A stretch of DNA of 6,575 bases from NCBI GenBank assembly GCA_015523575.1, contig WAJZ01000068.1, forward strand, positions 1 to 6,575, given 5' to 3'. Position 1 is the first letter of the stretch. Every line of letters begins with the position of its first letter. The notes below the pieces were generated by a model. That model was not told the DNA's origin and did no database searches. It saw only the letters and a program-made list of their open reading frames with translations. The translations under genes were made by a program, and so were the position numbers. Source of the stretch: Candidatus Hestiella acidicharens. GTDB taxonomy: Archaea > Thermoproteota > Thermoprotei_A > Sulfolobales > Acidilobaceae. Of the stretch, positions 1-6,129 are shown piece after piece.

Positions 1-42
1 AGCATATCAAGCAAAAAGAGTAATTTGTGGTAATAAAGCAAC

Positions 43-50
43 AAAGGTGG
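43..50 (+). promoter_or_regulatory. Shine-Dalgarno that decides the phosphatase start
   Basis: AAAGGTGG lies six bases before the ATG at 57. It matches the archaeal anti-SD (complement of GGAGGTGAT) over AGGTG. It supports the ATG over the upstream GTG at 27, which has no comparable site. Confidence 0.6.
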
Positions 51-56
51 AAGCCG

Positions 57-782
57 ATGATAAAGTTCGTTGCGACGGATGTGGATGGCACACTAACGCT
101 GAGAAGAGGAGATGTCAGGATAAGCATAGATGCAATAAACGGAATAAGGTTATTGGAATCTAGAGGTATAAGGGTCTCATTAATATCAGGTAATTCATTG
201 CCAGTTACTATAGGTCTAAGGGGATATATAGGTGCTAAGGGGCCAAGCGTAGCGGAAAATGGTTGCGTGATATATTATCATGGTATTCGTCACATATGCA
301 AAGAGACTCCTCCAGAAGAACTAAGAAAGGCTGCACTAGAGATGGGTCTAATAGAAAGTTGGCAAAACCAATTTCGATTTCATGACTACGCATTCTTTAT
401 ACCTAGAAACGTGCCGAAAGAAAAAGTTGCAGATTATGTAAACAGAACGGATCAATTAGCCTCTTCCTACGGATTTAAAGTATTGTGGAGTGGCTATGCC
501 CTCCACATTTTACCTAGGAATGCGGGAAAAGTCGTTGGAATGAAAGCTGCAGTTGAACTCCTTGGCTACAGCCTAAATGAAACAGCAAGCGTTGGGGATG
601 GAGAGAATGATATAGACATGCTTAAGGCTCCAGCTTTTTCTGCCTGTCCAAGTGATGCCTCAGAGAAGGTAAAAAACGTCGTAAATTTTATTGCCTCAAG
701 ACCAGGTGGTTCTGGATTCCTAGAAATAGCAAAATACCTCCTAGCAAAGAATGAGTCAGAGATGCGATTTCTTCATCGCTAA
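57..782 (+). CDS. Archaeal-type phosphoglycolate phosphatase (HAD superfamily, IIB cap)
   Basis: A cytosolic Mg-dependent HAD phosphatase, expected to hydrolyse 2-phosphoglycolate to glycolate (family knowledge; related HAD-IIB enzymes use other sugar phosphates). The ATG at 57 is chosen over an in-frame GTG at 27 because AAAGGTGG (43-50), a good Shine-Dalgarno, lies six bases before it. The residue after Met then begins the usual family N-terminus, IKFVATDVDGTLT. The protein is 241 residues, normal for the archaeal family. HAD motif I is DVDGT with nucleophile D8 and acid D10. Motif II is the Ser of LISGN (about S44). Motif III is a Lys in NAGK (about K158). Motif IV is GDGENDIDM (D181, D185). 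The cap lies between motifs II and III (about residues 75-150). It converges on the next gene with only 33 bases between stops, so the transcripts probably overlap at their 3' ends. The upstream promoter is outside the window. The superfamily is certain; the substrate is inferred. Confidence 0.88.
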   Translation: MIKFVATDVDGTLTLRRGDVRISIDAINGIRLLESRGIRVSLISGNSLPVTIGLRGYIGAKGPSVAENGCVIYYHGIRHICKETPPEELRKAALEMGLIESWQNQFRFHDYAFFIPRNVPKEKVADYVNRTDQLASSYGFKVLWSGYALHILPRNAGKVVGMKAAVELLGYSLNETASVGDGENDIDMLKAPAFSACPSDASEKVKNVVNFIASRPGGSGFLEIAKYLLAKNESEMRFLHR

Positions 783-815
783 AGCTCAGAACTCGGCAAA
801 TTCATCACAACGCCT

Positions 816-2084
816 TTAGCCTAGTTCTATCTCATCCCCATTAGAAGGTATTAATACAGTAAGGCCGGTTTTTTCTGTGATCTCTTTAGAAAGCAAAAAT
901 TGTCCATCGAACTCTCCATGAACTAATATTACCCTTTCTAGCCCATTAACAGCCTTTATAGTTTCGATTATCCCATTTTTATCTGTATGGCTTGAGAAAT
1001 CAAACCATTCCACCCTAGCCCTTACTTTTATATGCGCATTGCCGTCTTCAAAGATTCCTTCCTCTAGAATCTTCCTGCCCGGTGTCATAGGTGCTTGATA
1101 ACTTACCATAAAAACACCATCCCTTTCATTGTCAGCTATCCTCTTCATATAATAAAGGCTAGGGCCACCTTTCAGCATACCAGCACTTGCTATTATTACT
1201 CCAGGTTCCTTTAATGCCTTTCTTCTATCACCCCAGTTTTTTACGATCCTTTGGTTTTGCATAGCCCTTGATAAGAGTTCTGGATTGTTCAAACACTCTT
1301 TGTGCTTTACATATAGCTCAGCCACGTCCCTTATCATACCATCTATCCAAACAGGGTAGGGGAAGTTCCTTTCTTCCAAGACGCTCATTATTTCCTGCCC
1401 CCTTGAAATGCTAAAAGCCGGAACTAACACAACACCACCATTCTCCACTACATCAATTATATCGTCATAGAACTTCTTCTCTGTTTCCTTCCTATCTGGA
1501 TGGTTAGAAGTAGAATATGTCGATTCTATCAATATGGTATCTGCGCTTATTGAATCAAGCTTATGGCCCGATTTGAGCTTTGTTTCAATTGTATTTATAT
1601 CTGAGGTATACAATATCTTGTGATGATCAACTTCAACTAATACACTCGCGCTGCCAGGTATATGACCGCTATCCTTGAGGGTCACGGAAAATTTTCCATA
1701 ATCCCGACTTTCCTCATAATCTACTGCATCAGAAAAAGATAGCATTTCATTTATGCATTGATCATCATATGGCAGATAGGCACCATTTATCTTTATCATA
1801 TCCATAAGCAATAACCTACTTGCATCAAGAGTTAGCCTTGTACCAATAATCTTAGGCTTCAAGGAAACAAACAAAGATGGTGCGGCACCTATATGATCTA
1901 GATGGCTATGGGTTAAGACTAAAGCATCTAAATCCTTGGGCCTTATGTGCATTGGGAATATAGGCCTATCCGCATCATCAAAATTGACGCCATAGTCAAG
2001 AAGGAGGTTTCTCTCTTTCTCCTCTATGGCTATAGCAGCCCTACCTACCTCTCTGCCACTACCTAGTATCTTTATTTTTGTCAT
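816..2084 (-). CDS. Beta-CASP metallo-beta-lactamase ribonuclease, archaeal CPSF-like (aCPSF2-type)
   Basis: An RNA-processing nuclease of the CPSF73/Ysh1-like beta-CASP family, expected to act in the cytosol on RNA 3' ends as endo- and/or 5'-exonuclease using two zinc ions (family knowledge). Numbered from the ATG at 2084 (422 residues), the metal ligands are visible: HSHLDH (H59, H61, D63, H64), the His of DSGHIPGSA (H141), and the Asp of YTSD (D162). The beta-CASP motifs are A = IEST (E187), B = SSHTD (H376) and C = LVHGE (H399). The family signature IASAGMLKGG precedes motif B. There are no N-terminal KH domains, so this is the shorter aCPSF2-like form and not the KH-bearing aCPSF1 termination factor. 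The start at 2084 is preferred over an in-frame ATG at 2108 because GGGAGGTG (2095-2102) sits about ten bases before it and the conserved fold begins at KIKILGSGREVG. It is divergent from NAC. All catalytic residues are present. Confidence 0.9.
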   Translation of the reverse strand: MTKIKILGSGREVGRAAIAIEEKERNLLLDYGVNFDDADRPIFPMHIRPKDLDALVLTHSHLDHIGAAPSLFVSLKPKIIGTRLTLDASRLLLMDMIKINGAYLPYDDQCINEMLSFSDAVDYEESRDYGKFSVTLKDSGHIPGSASVLVEVDHHKILYTSDINTIETKLKSGHKLDSISADTILIESTYSTSNHPDRKETEKKFYDDIIDVVENGGVVLVPAFSISRGQEIMSVLEERNFPYPVWIDGMIRDVAELYVKHKECLNNPELLSRAMQNQRIVKNWGDRRKALKEPGVIIASAGMLKGGPSLYYMKRIADNERDGVFMVSYQAPMTPGRKILEEGIFEDGNAHIKVRARVEWFDFSSHTDKNGIIETIKAVNGLERVILVHGEFDGQFLLSKEITEKTGLTVLIPSNGDEIELG

Positions 2085-2094
2085 TGCTATTTTG

Positions 2095-2102
2095 CACCTC
2101 CC
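2095..2102 (-). promoter_or_regulatory. Shine-Dalgarno for the beta-CASP nuclease
   Basis: On the minus strand GGGAGGTG lies about ten bases before the ATG at 2084 and inside the possible longer reading from 2108. Its strength argues that translation begins at 2084. Confidence 0.6.
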
Positions 2103-2145
2103 TTGCATTCACACTGGGATTTACCATAAACTTGTATTTTCTACA

Positions 2146-2156
2146 CTTTATATTTT
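2146..2156 (-). promoter_or_regulatory. Probable TATA box of the beta-CASP nuclease gene
   Basis: The minus strand reads AAAATATAAAG here, a good archaeal TATA box. Transcription would start near 2125, giving a leader of about 40 bases that includes the Shine-Dalgarno. This fits a gene with a ribosome-binding site. A weaker AT-rich stretch at 2121-2130 is an alternative. Judged by eye only. Confidence 0.4.
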
Positions 2157-2176
2157 TAATAACTCTGTGGATGCAA

Positions 2177-2186
2177 CAAATATTTG
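2177..2186 (+). promoter_or_regulatory. Probable TATA box of NAC, in a 10-bp palindrome
   Basis: CAAATATTTG is a perfect palindrome centred about 27 bases before the GTG at 2209. That is the spacing expected between an archaeal TATA box and the start of a leaderless transcript. Because it is palindromic it could also bind a dimeric regulator, but short AT-rich palindromes arise by chance. No Shine-Dalgarno lies between it and the GTG. Confidence 0.4.
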
Positions 2187-2208
2187 TATCTCCTAGAAAT
2201 AAATATAT

Positions 2209-2571
2209 GTGTGGGGGAAAAGTTTGTTTGGTATAAATCCAAAAGATCTAAAAAAAGCAATGAAAAGAATGGGTATGGAAATTGAAGAGATAAAAGCGTT
2301 ATCCCTGTCCATAGACATGGAAGACGGATATAGGCTGATCATAGACTCCCCACAGGTAATGCAAATTAAGGCTAAAGGACAACCAACCATGTTTTATGTA
2401 ATAGGAGAGCCTAGAAAGGTTGAACCTACTAATGAAAGCATAGAGTTAAGTGAAGATGATATAAGACTTGTTATGGAGCAAGCGGGAGTTAGTGAAGATG
2501 ATGCAAGGAGGGCTTTAGTTGAATCTAGAGGGGATATAGCAGAGGCTATATTAAAACTGAAGAGTAAGTAA
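2209..2571 (+). CDS. nac: Nascent polypeptide-associated complex protein, archaeal alpha-NAC
   Basis: A ribosome-associated chaperone that binds nascent chains near the exit tunnel. Archaea make a homodimer of this single alpha-type subunit (family knowledge). The protein is 120 residues, the usual size. A basic N-terminal segment with PKDLKKAMKRMG (about 11-22) precedes the NAC beta-barrel (about 25-66), which carries the typical stretch DSPQVMQIKAKGQPTMFYV. A short acidic linker leads to a UBA domain (about 80-118) containing SEDDIRLVMEQAGVSEDDA and the closing helix DIAEAILKLK. The start is GTG. An ATG two bases upstream (2207) is out of frame and hits a stop soon after, so GTG is the only reasonable choice, with a TTG at codon 6 a weak alternative. 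The mRNA is probably leaderless. The gene appears monocistronic; only degraded transposon sequence follows. Confidence 0.93.
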   Translation: MWGKSLFGINPKDLKKAMKRMGMEIEEIKALSLSIDMEDGYRLIIDSPQVMQIKAKGQPTMFYVIGEPRKVEPTNESIELSEDDIRLVMEQAGVSEDDARRALVESRGDIAEAILKLKSK

Positions 2572-2604
2572 CTGTTTCTGCTTTCTAGATCTTTAAAGGT
2601 TTTT

Positions 2605-2793
2605 CTAGGTTCTTAGTGTTCTTTTAGCTATTACATATGCTGAGCCTAGGTGTCTATCAAGTTCTGGTTTCTTGCCTATTTTCTCTCCTTCTTTACTTGT
2701 ATTTCTTGGGTTTACACAGACTAGTTTCATAGAATATGATGAGGCTTTCCACGTTATCCTCTCTATAATGGGCTGTTTCATAGATAGCAACAA
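2605..2793 (-). pseudogene. tnpB: Degraded C-terminal remnant of a TnpB (IS605/IS607 RNA-guided nuclease), zinc ribbon lost
   Basis: The 62-residue reading carries the hallmarks of the TnpB C-terminus: a helix PIIERITWKASSYSMK, the motif VNPRNTSK that normally comes just before the zinc ribbon, and the last RuvC segment LDRHLGSAYVIAKR with its catalytic Asp. In intact TnpB the two are separated by about 25-30 residues with four cysteines (C-x2-C ... C-x2-C). Here only about ten residues (EGEKIGKKPE) remain and there is no cysteine in this region. The N-terminal two thirds are missing. It starts at TTG, just in front of the next element's promoter, and points away from it. It is almost certainly dead transposon debris from a different insertion than the plus-strand tnpA/tnpB. 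That the frame has stayed open through the deletion is mildly odd. Confidence 0.65.
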
Positions 2794-2810
2794 ACGAAAT
2801 ATTTAAATAC
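2794..2810 (+). promoter_or_regulatory. Promoter (BRE/TATA) of the IS607-type recombinase gene
   Basis: ACGAAA followed by TATTTAAATAC resembles an archaeal BRE plus TATA box. Its centre is about 26 bases before the GTG at 2832, so a leaderless or near-leaderless transcript is expected. Confidence 0.45.
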
Positions 2811-2831
2811 TTTCCATACATAATCATAATT

Positions 2832-3445
2832 GTGGAAGTGATGACAAGGCTTTATAGGAGTGGTGAAGTTGCGAAGAGGCTTGGAGTTTCAACAATGACA
2901 ATACGGCGTTGGATTAAAGCAGGGAAAATAAAGGCATACCAAATTGGGAAAGAGTTTAGAATTCCAGAAAGTGAAGTCCTGAGGCTCCTCGAAGGTAAAC
3001 TCCCCGACAAGGTCGCCATCTACGCTAGAGTCTCAAGTAGAGACCAGAAAGAAGACCTTGAGAGACAAGTAGAATACCTCAAAAACTACTGCTCCACCAA
3101 AGGCTACCAAGTGATGAAAATCCTCACGGACATATCTTCCGGCTTGGATGAAAACAGAAAAAGCTTGAAACAGCTCTTTAAACTCGTGGAGAGATAACCA
3201 AAGCGATAATAACCTATAGGGACAGGCTCACCCGCTTTGGATTCAAATACCTTGAGCAATACTTCAACTCTCACGGCGTTGAAATTGAAGTTATCCTCGA
3301 TGATGAGGAGAAGATTCCAGAGAAGGAGCTCGTGGAGGATTTATTAGCCATTGTTACTTCCTTCGCTGGAAAGCTTTACGGAATGCGTTCTCACAAGAAA
3401 AAACGCCTCATCAAGGCGATAAAGAATGCCCTTCGAGACGATTAA
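2832..3445 (+). pseudogene. tnpA: IS607-family serine recombinase TnpA, broken by one frameshift
   Basis: The transposase of an IS607-type element, a small serine recombinase with an N-terminal MerR-like DNA-binding domain. Residues 9-32 form the helix-turn-helix (GEVAKRLGVSTMTIRRWIKAGKI) and about 33-55 the wing. The catalytic domain begins at IYARVSS with nucleophile S68 and R66, followed by the DQ and ERQ conserved positions. The frame stops at TAA 3195-3197 after GTG GAG AGA. The rest continues in another frame from about 3191-3194 to TAA 3443-3445. It carries ITYRDRLTRFGF, with the conserved active-site arginines, and the C-terminal helix LLAIVTSFAGKLYGMR. Joined, the protein would be about 204 residues, the family length. 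A net loss of one base (or 4, 7 ...) near 3190 explains the break. The GTG start fits the promoter; ATG at 2841 is possible. It is followed by tnpB in the usual IS607 order. Confidence 0.85.
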
Positions 3446-3908
3446 GCTCACGGCAAAATTCAAACCCAAAGAAACGCCCGAAGGGTTAGATGACCTCTTC
3501 TCGGCTTACCGAGAGATTGTGAACTTTCTAATCTCTTACGCTTATGAGAACAAGGTTACGAGTCTTTACAGGCTTAAAAAGGAGACTTACAATGGCTTAC
3601 GCAGGGAGTATCCAGGATTGCCAAGCCATTACCTTTACACAGCCTGCCAGATGGCTACTACAATTTACAAGAGCTTTAGAAAGAGAAGAAAGAAGGGAAA
3701 AGCTAAGGGGAAGCCTGTTTTTAAGAAAGGAGTCATAATGCTGGATGATCACTTGTTCAAACTCGACCTTGAGGCTGGAGTGGTGAAACTCTCAACTCCG
3801 AGTGGGAGGATTCAACGGGGGGAATTCTCCTTTTCCCGAAAGCCAGCTAATGAAAATGGGAGGCTGAAAGGTCATCCGCTACAATTATTTCAAAGGTTTC
3901 AAAAGTAG
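3426..3908 (+). pseudogene. tnpB: Truncated TnpB (N-terminal part only) of the IS607-type element
   Basis: TnpB is the RNA-guided nuclease that accompanies IS605/IS607 transposases. Only the N-terminal third survives: about 130 residues from MPFETIKLTAKFKPKE through SHYLYTACQMATTIYKSFRKRRKKGKAKGKPVF and DDHLFKLDLEAGVVKLSTPSGR. The start overlaps the end of the tnpA frame by 20 bases, as is usual for IS607 operons. After STPSGR the frame meets a run of six G (3817-3822). One frame over, PESQLMKMGG followed by a stop (TGA 3865-3867) and then KV looks more like the continuing TnpB strand, which commonly reads P-x5-K-x3-W-K-V. So a one-base G-run insertion plus a Trp-to-stop change are likely. 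Soon after comes the hairpin repeat, and the whole RuvC nuclease and zinc ribbon (about 250 residues) are absent. It cannot be an active nuclease. Codon use (CTC, GAG, AAG) differs from neighbours. Confidence 0.8.
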
Positions 3909-3924
3909 CGGATGACCAGAACGG
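3846..3924 (+). repeat. Left copy of a 79-bp inverted repeat flanking the ClC gene
   Basis: This segment reappears as its reverse complement at 6497-6575 with three mismatches in 79 (left-copy positions 3857, 3867 and 3873). Identity ends sharply after CCAGAACGG at 3924. The first 25-28 bases look like tnpB coding sequence. The rest is dominated by a hairpin. The inside distance between copies is 2572 bases. Confidence 0.93.
3870..3917. repeat. Hairpin with a perfect 13-bp stem (left copy)
   Basis: GGTCATCCGCTAC (3870-3882) is the exact reverse complement of GTAGCGGATGACC (3905-3917), with a 22-base AT-rich loop holding two TTTCAAA words. It lies where tnpB homology stops. It could be two abutting terminal inverted repeats of a lost insertion, or a 48-bp miniature element. 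No clear target-site duplication is visible. Confidence 0.85.
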
Positions 3925-4071
3925 AAACAAACAATTGCTAAGATACAGTAAATCCCTGAAGTGAAAGCCCCTGATACTTTGTAGTTTGCATTTTTCTTAC
4001 ACCTTTACATTTCTTTCATGCGATTGGTACTTGTGCTTGCACAATTATTGCTAACAGATTAAAAGGCTAAG
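3925..4071. other. Non-coding stretch between the truncated tnpB and the ClC promoter
   Basis: No convincing coding frame is seen. It contains a small GTGC-TT-GCAC inverted repeat near 4032-4043 and related CAATT(AT)TGCTAA words near 3931 and 4042. The base composition returns to the AT-rich host pattern towards the ClC promoter. It is probably the decayed far side of the insertion merging with the native upstream region of ClC. Confidence 0.4.
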
Positions 4072-4084
4072 ATATATATAAATT
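4072..4084 (+). promoter_or_regulatory. Probable TATA box of the ClC gene
   Basis: ATATATATAAATT is the strongest TATA-like stretch before the ClC gene. It would start transcription near 4103 and leave a leader of about 20 bases with only a weak SD-like GAAGTG (4107-4112). A second candidate, TTTTTAAA at 4099-4106, is about 23 bases before the ATG and would give a leaderless message. Confidence 0.4.
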
Positions 4085-4124
4085 TTTTAGCAGATTAGTT
4101 TTTAAAGAAGTGTAATAACAATCT

Positions 4125-5933
4125 ATGATAGAAAAAGGTGTCGGGCCGTTGGCTAACCATTATAGAACAAGCAGGATAAGCTCGCTACCGTATTTTGAAA
4201 AATGGTTCATACTAGGTCTCATACTAGGGATCATAGCAGGCCTAGCAGCCACTACCTTTTATGAGCTACTCCGCATATTTGAGCAGATATTTCTCCTTAA
4301 GTTCGTTGCAATGTCCTACCCCAGGCCTATAGGGGAAGGTGGCGTACTCAACTTCATTTTTTCTAAAGGAAGGTATTACCTAATACCTATCTCTACTACC
4401 ATAGGAGGGTTGATATCAGGTCTAATGGTCTATACCCTAGCACCCGAGGCCGAAGGCCACGGTACCGATGCCGCAATAAAGGCATACCATTATTTGAGGG
4501 GTAAGATTAGATGGATTGTAGTGCCGGTTAAGATAATTGCCTCAGCAATAACGATAGGTTCTGGTGGTAGTGGCGGAAGGGAAGGGCCAACTGCCCAGTT
4601 TTCTGCAGGTGTAGGCTCGATAGTAGCTGATTTGCTCCACCTCAGCCCTGAGGATAGGAGAAAAGCGGTAGCCGTCGGGATAGGCGCAGGAATAGGCACG
4701 ATATTTAAAACGCCAATAGGCGGGGCCATACTTGCAGCAGAAATACTCTATAAGAGGGACCTAGAACCGGAAATATTGTATCCAGGTATAGTAGCTTCTG
4801 CCGTTGGATATACAATTTTCGGGATGCTTTTCGGCTTCACACCTATATTTGGTTATTATAGGGCCTCCTTCGATCCTATGAGGCTTCCAATGTACTTCAT
4901 TTTAGGGATAGTTGCTGGCCTTATAGGAATTCTCTACCCCAAGACTTTTTACTGGGTAAACTCTGTTTTTAAGAAAATTAAGATCCCTGACCACGTAAAG
5001 CCTGCAATAGGTGGTGCAATAACTGGGGGTGCAGCTTTGTTGGCCCCCGAGATACTTGCAACCGGTTATGGATGGATTAACCTTGTAGAATTCCAGAGCT
5101 TCAAGGCATTATATTCCCCTATCATACCCCTTTACCTTCTTATAATATTGCTTCCATTTTTTAAGATACTTGCCACCTCTTTCTCCATAGGTTCTGGCGG
5201 TAGCGGTGGAGTTTTTGCGCCAGGCCTCTTTATAGGGGCATATGCCGGTGCGGCTGTTGGTATGCTCTTCCACGCCTTGTTTCCTAGCATAGTCCCGAAC
5301 ATAACCCCCTTCGTTATTATTGGAATGATGGCGCTCTTCGCTGCCTCAGGCAAGGTTCCACTAGCAGTACTCGTTATGGTGACTGAGATGACCTCTAGCC
5401 TCCAGCTGCTCCCCGGGGCTATGATAGCAGTCGCAATATCATACCTTATCTCTAATGGATATACTATCTATATTAGCCAGTTACCTACGAGGAGGGACTC
5501 CCCTGCTCACATGGGTGAGTATTACATCCCGTTGCTCAGATCTATTAGGGTCAGCGAGGTGAAGCTAAGGGATTTATATGTCTTAAAAGATGAGATCGAT
5601 AAGGCAATCGAGATAATGATTAACAATAACGTCACACTCCTACCAGTTGTGGATAAGGACAAGAGCTACCTCGGCATAGTCCTTCTAAGGAACTTAGTGA
5701 GGGGCAATAATGAAATAATAAAGGGTACACCAACAGTAAGACCTGGTTCTACCCTTGCCGAAGCTATGGAAATAATGATGAAATCAAGTTCAAGGGTCAT
5801 ACCTGTAGTGAAGGATAGGAAATACATTGGTCTACTGGCACTCGAGGATATAACGGAAGCGTATGAAAGGAAAGAAAAGCTTATGGTGGCGCAAGGTGAA
5901 GAAGAGGAAGAATCCTTTACAAATGAGTCTTAA
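4125..5933 (+). CDS. ClC-family chloride channel/transporter with a C-terminal CBS pair
   Basis: An integral membrane protein moving chloride, probably by Cl-/H+ exchange. It has 602 residues: a hydrophobic ClC core (about 27-450) followed by two CBS domains (about 475-530 and 535-583) that usually bind adenine nucleotides and gate transport, then an acidic tail (EEEEE near 592-596). ClC signatures are present. GREGP (151-155) carries the gating glutamate E153. GVFAP (362-366) starts the second half. TIY near Y449 fits the central anion-coordinating tyrosine. Both half-signatures are preceded by the same IGSGGSGG, reflecting the two-fold pseudo-repeat. The first signature, GSGIP in E. coli ClC, reads GHGTD (111-115), so the central serine position is altered. 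E206 in AAEILYKRD is a candidate for the inner proton glutamate, which would favour an antiporter. The ATG at 4125 is the first start; no strong SD precedes it. It is intact, unlike its transposon neighbours, and bracketed by the 79-bp inverted repeats. Confidence 0.93.
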   Translation: MIEKGVGPLANHYRTSRISSLPYFEKWFILGLILGIIAGLAATTFYELLRIFEQIFLLKFVAMSYPRPIGEGGVLNFIFSKGRYYLIPISTTIGGLISGLMVYTLAPEAEGHGTDAAIKAYHYLRGKIRWIVVPVKIIASAITIGSGGSGGREGPTAQFSAGVGSIVADLLHLSPEDRRKAVAVGIGAGIGTIFKTPIGGAILAAEILYKRDLEPEILYPGIVASAVGYTIFGMLFGFTPIFGYYRASFDPMRLPMYFILGIVAGLIGILYPKTFYWVNSVFKKIKIPDHVKPAIGGAITGGAALLAPEILATGYGWINLVEFQSFKALYSPIIPLYLLIILLPFFKILATSFSIGSGGSGGVFAPGLFIGAYAGAAVGMLFHALFPSIVPNITPFVIIGMMALFAASGKVPLAVLVMVTEMTSSLQLLPGAMIAVAISYLISNGYTIYISQLPTRRDSPAHMGEYYIPLLRSIRVSEVKLRDLYVLKDEIDKAIEIMINNNVTLLPVVDKDKSYLGIVLLRNLVRGNNEIIKGTPTVRPGSTLAEAMEIMMKSSSRVIPVVKDRKYIGLLALEDITEAYERKEKLMVAQGEEEEESFTNES

Positions 5934-5941
5934 CAAATAAG

Positions 5942-5967
5942 TTTTTCTCTTTATCCTGCACCTTTTT
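5942..5967 (+). terminator. U-tract terminator candidates after ClC
   Basis: Two TTTTT tracts (5942-5946 and 5963-5967) within a pyrimidine-rich stretch just after the ClC stop are typical of archaeal intrinsic termination, which depends on U-runs and not on a hairpin. Not proven by sequence alone. Confidence 0.4.
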
Positions 5968-5998
5968 ACTTTAAGCTACATCATATTATAGCTGAAGG

Positions 5999-6018
5999 CC
6001 CCACCTTTTAAGGTGGGG
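5999..6018 (+). repeat. GC-rich palindrome resembling a TnpB-element right end
   Basis: CCCCACC-TTTTAA-GGTGGGG forms a 7-bp GC stem with a six-base loop, preceded by GAAGG and followed by ATGGAAT. Many archaeal IS605/IS607 TnpB elements end with GAAGCCCC-stem-GGGG hairpins of this kind, which form the 3' part of the guide (omega) RNA scaffold. No tnpB C-terminus precedes it here; the ClC gene does. It may be a solitary remnant of a right end, or a structured 3' end of the ClC transcript. Confidence 0.4.
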
Positions 6019-6129
6019 ATGGAATAGCTTCATAAATTGTAGATGCCCTAGCGCATTTTAGGGTTTTATGTGGAAGGGTAACCCTCAAGCATAGTTGAAA
6101 GGAATCTCCATGGCCCCGAGAAGGAGGGA

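Noticed and set aside
27..56. Longer phosphatase starting at GTG 27
   Set aside because: It would add ten residues (VIKQQRWKP) not typical of the family and lacks a ribosome-binding site, whereas ATG 57 has one at ideal spacing.
2193..2390. Open frame on the minus strand overlapping NAC (65 codons)
   Set aside because: It lies over the conserved NAC domain on the other strand and has no family features.
3174..3200. Programmed -1 frameshifting to make full-length TnpA, suggested by TTTAAAC at 3177-3183
   Set aside because: The heptamer is in the wrong phase: the zero frame reads CTC TTT AAA CTC, not T TTA AAC. No strong downstream stem is evident and IS607 transposases are not known to need frameshifting. 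A simple deletion explains the break.
3544..3738. Second plus-strand frame inside tnpB (64 codons)
   Set aside because: It overlaps the clear TnpB N-terminal domain in another frame, and its residues show no family pattern.
4490..4729. Open frame on the minus strand inside ClC (79 codons)
   Set aside because: It is antisense to a strongly conserved membrane domain, rich in Pro/Ala from the complement of Gly codons, and has no recognisable motif.
5132..5353. Open frame on the minus strand inside ClC (73 codons)
   Set aside because: It is the same kind of antisense shadow, over the GVFAP half of ClC.
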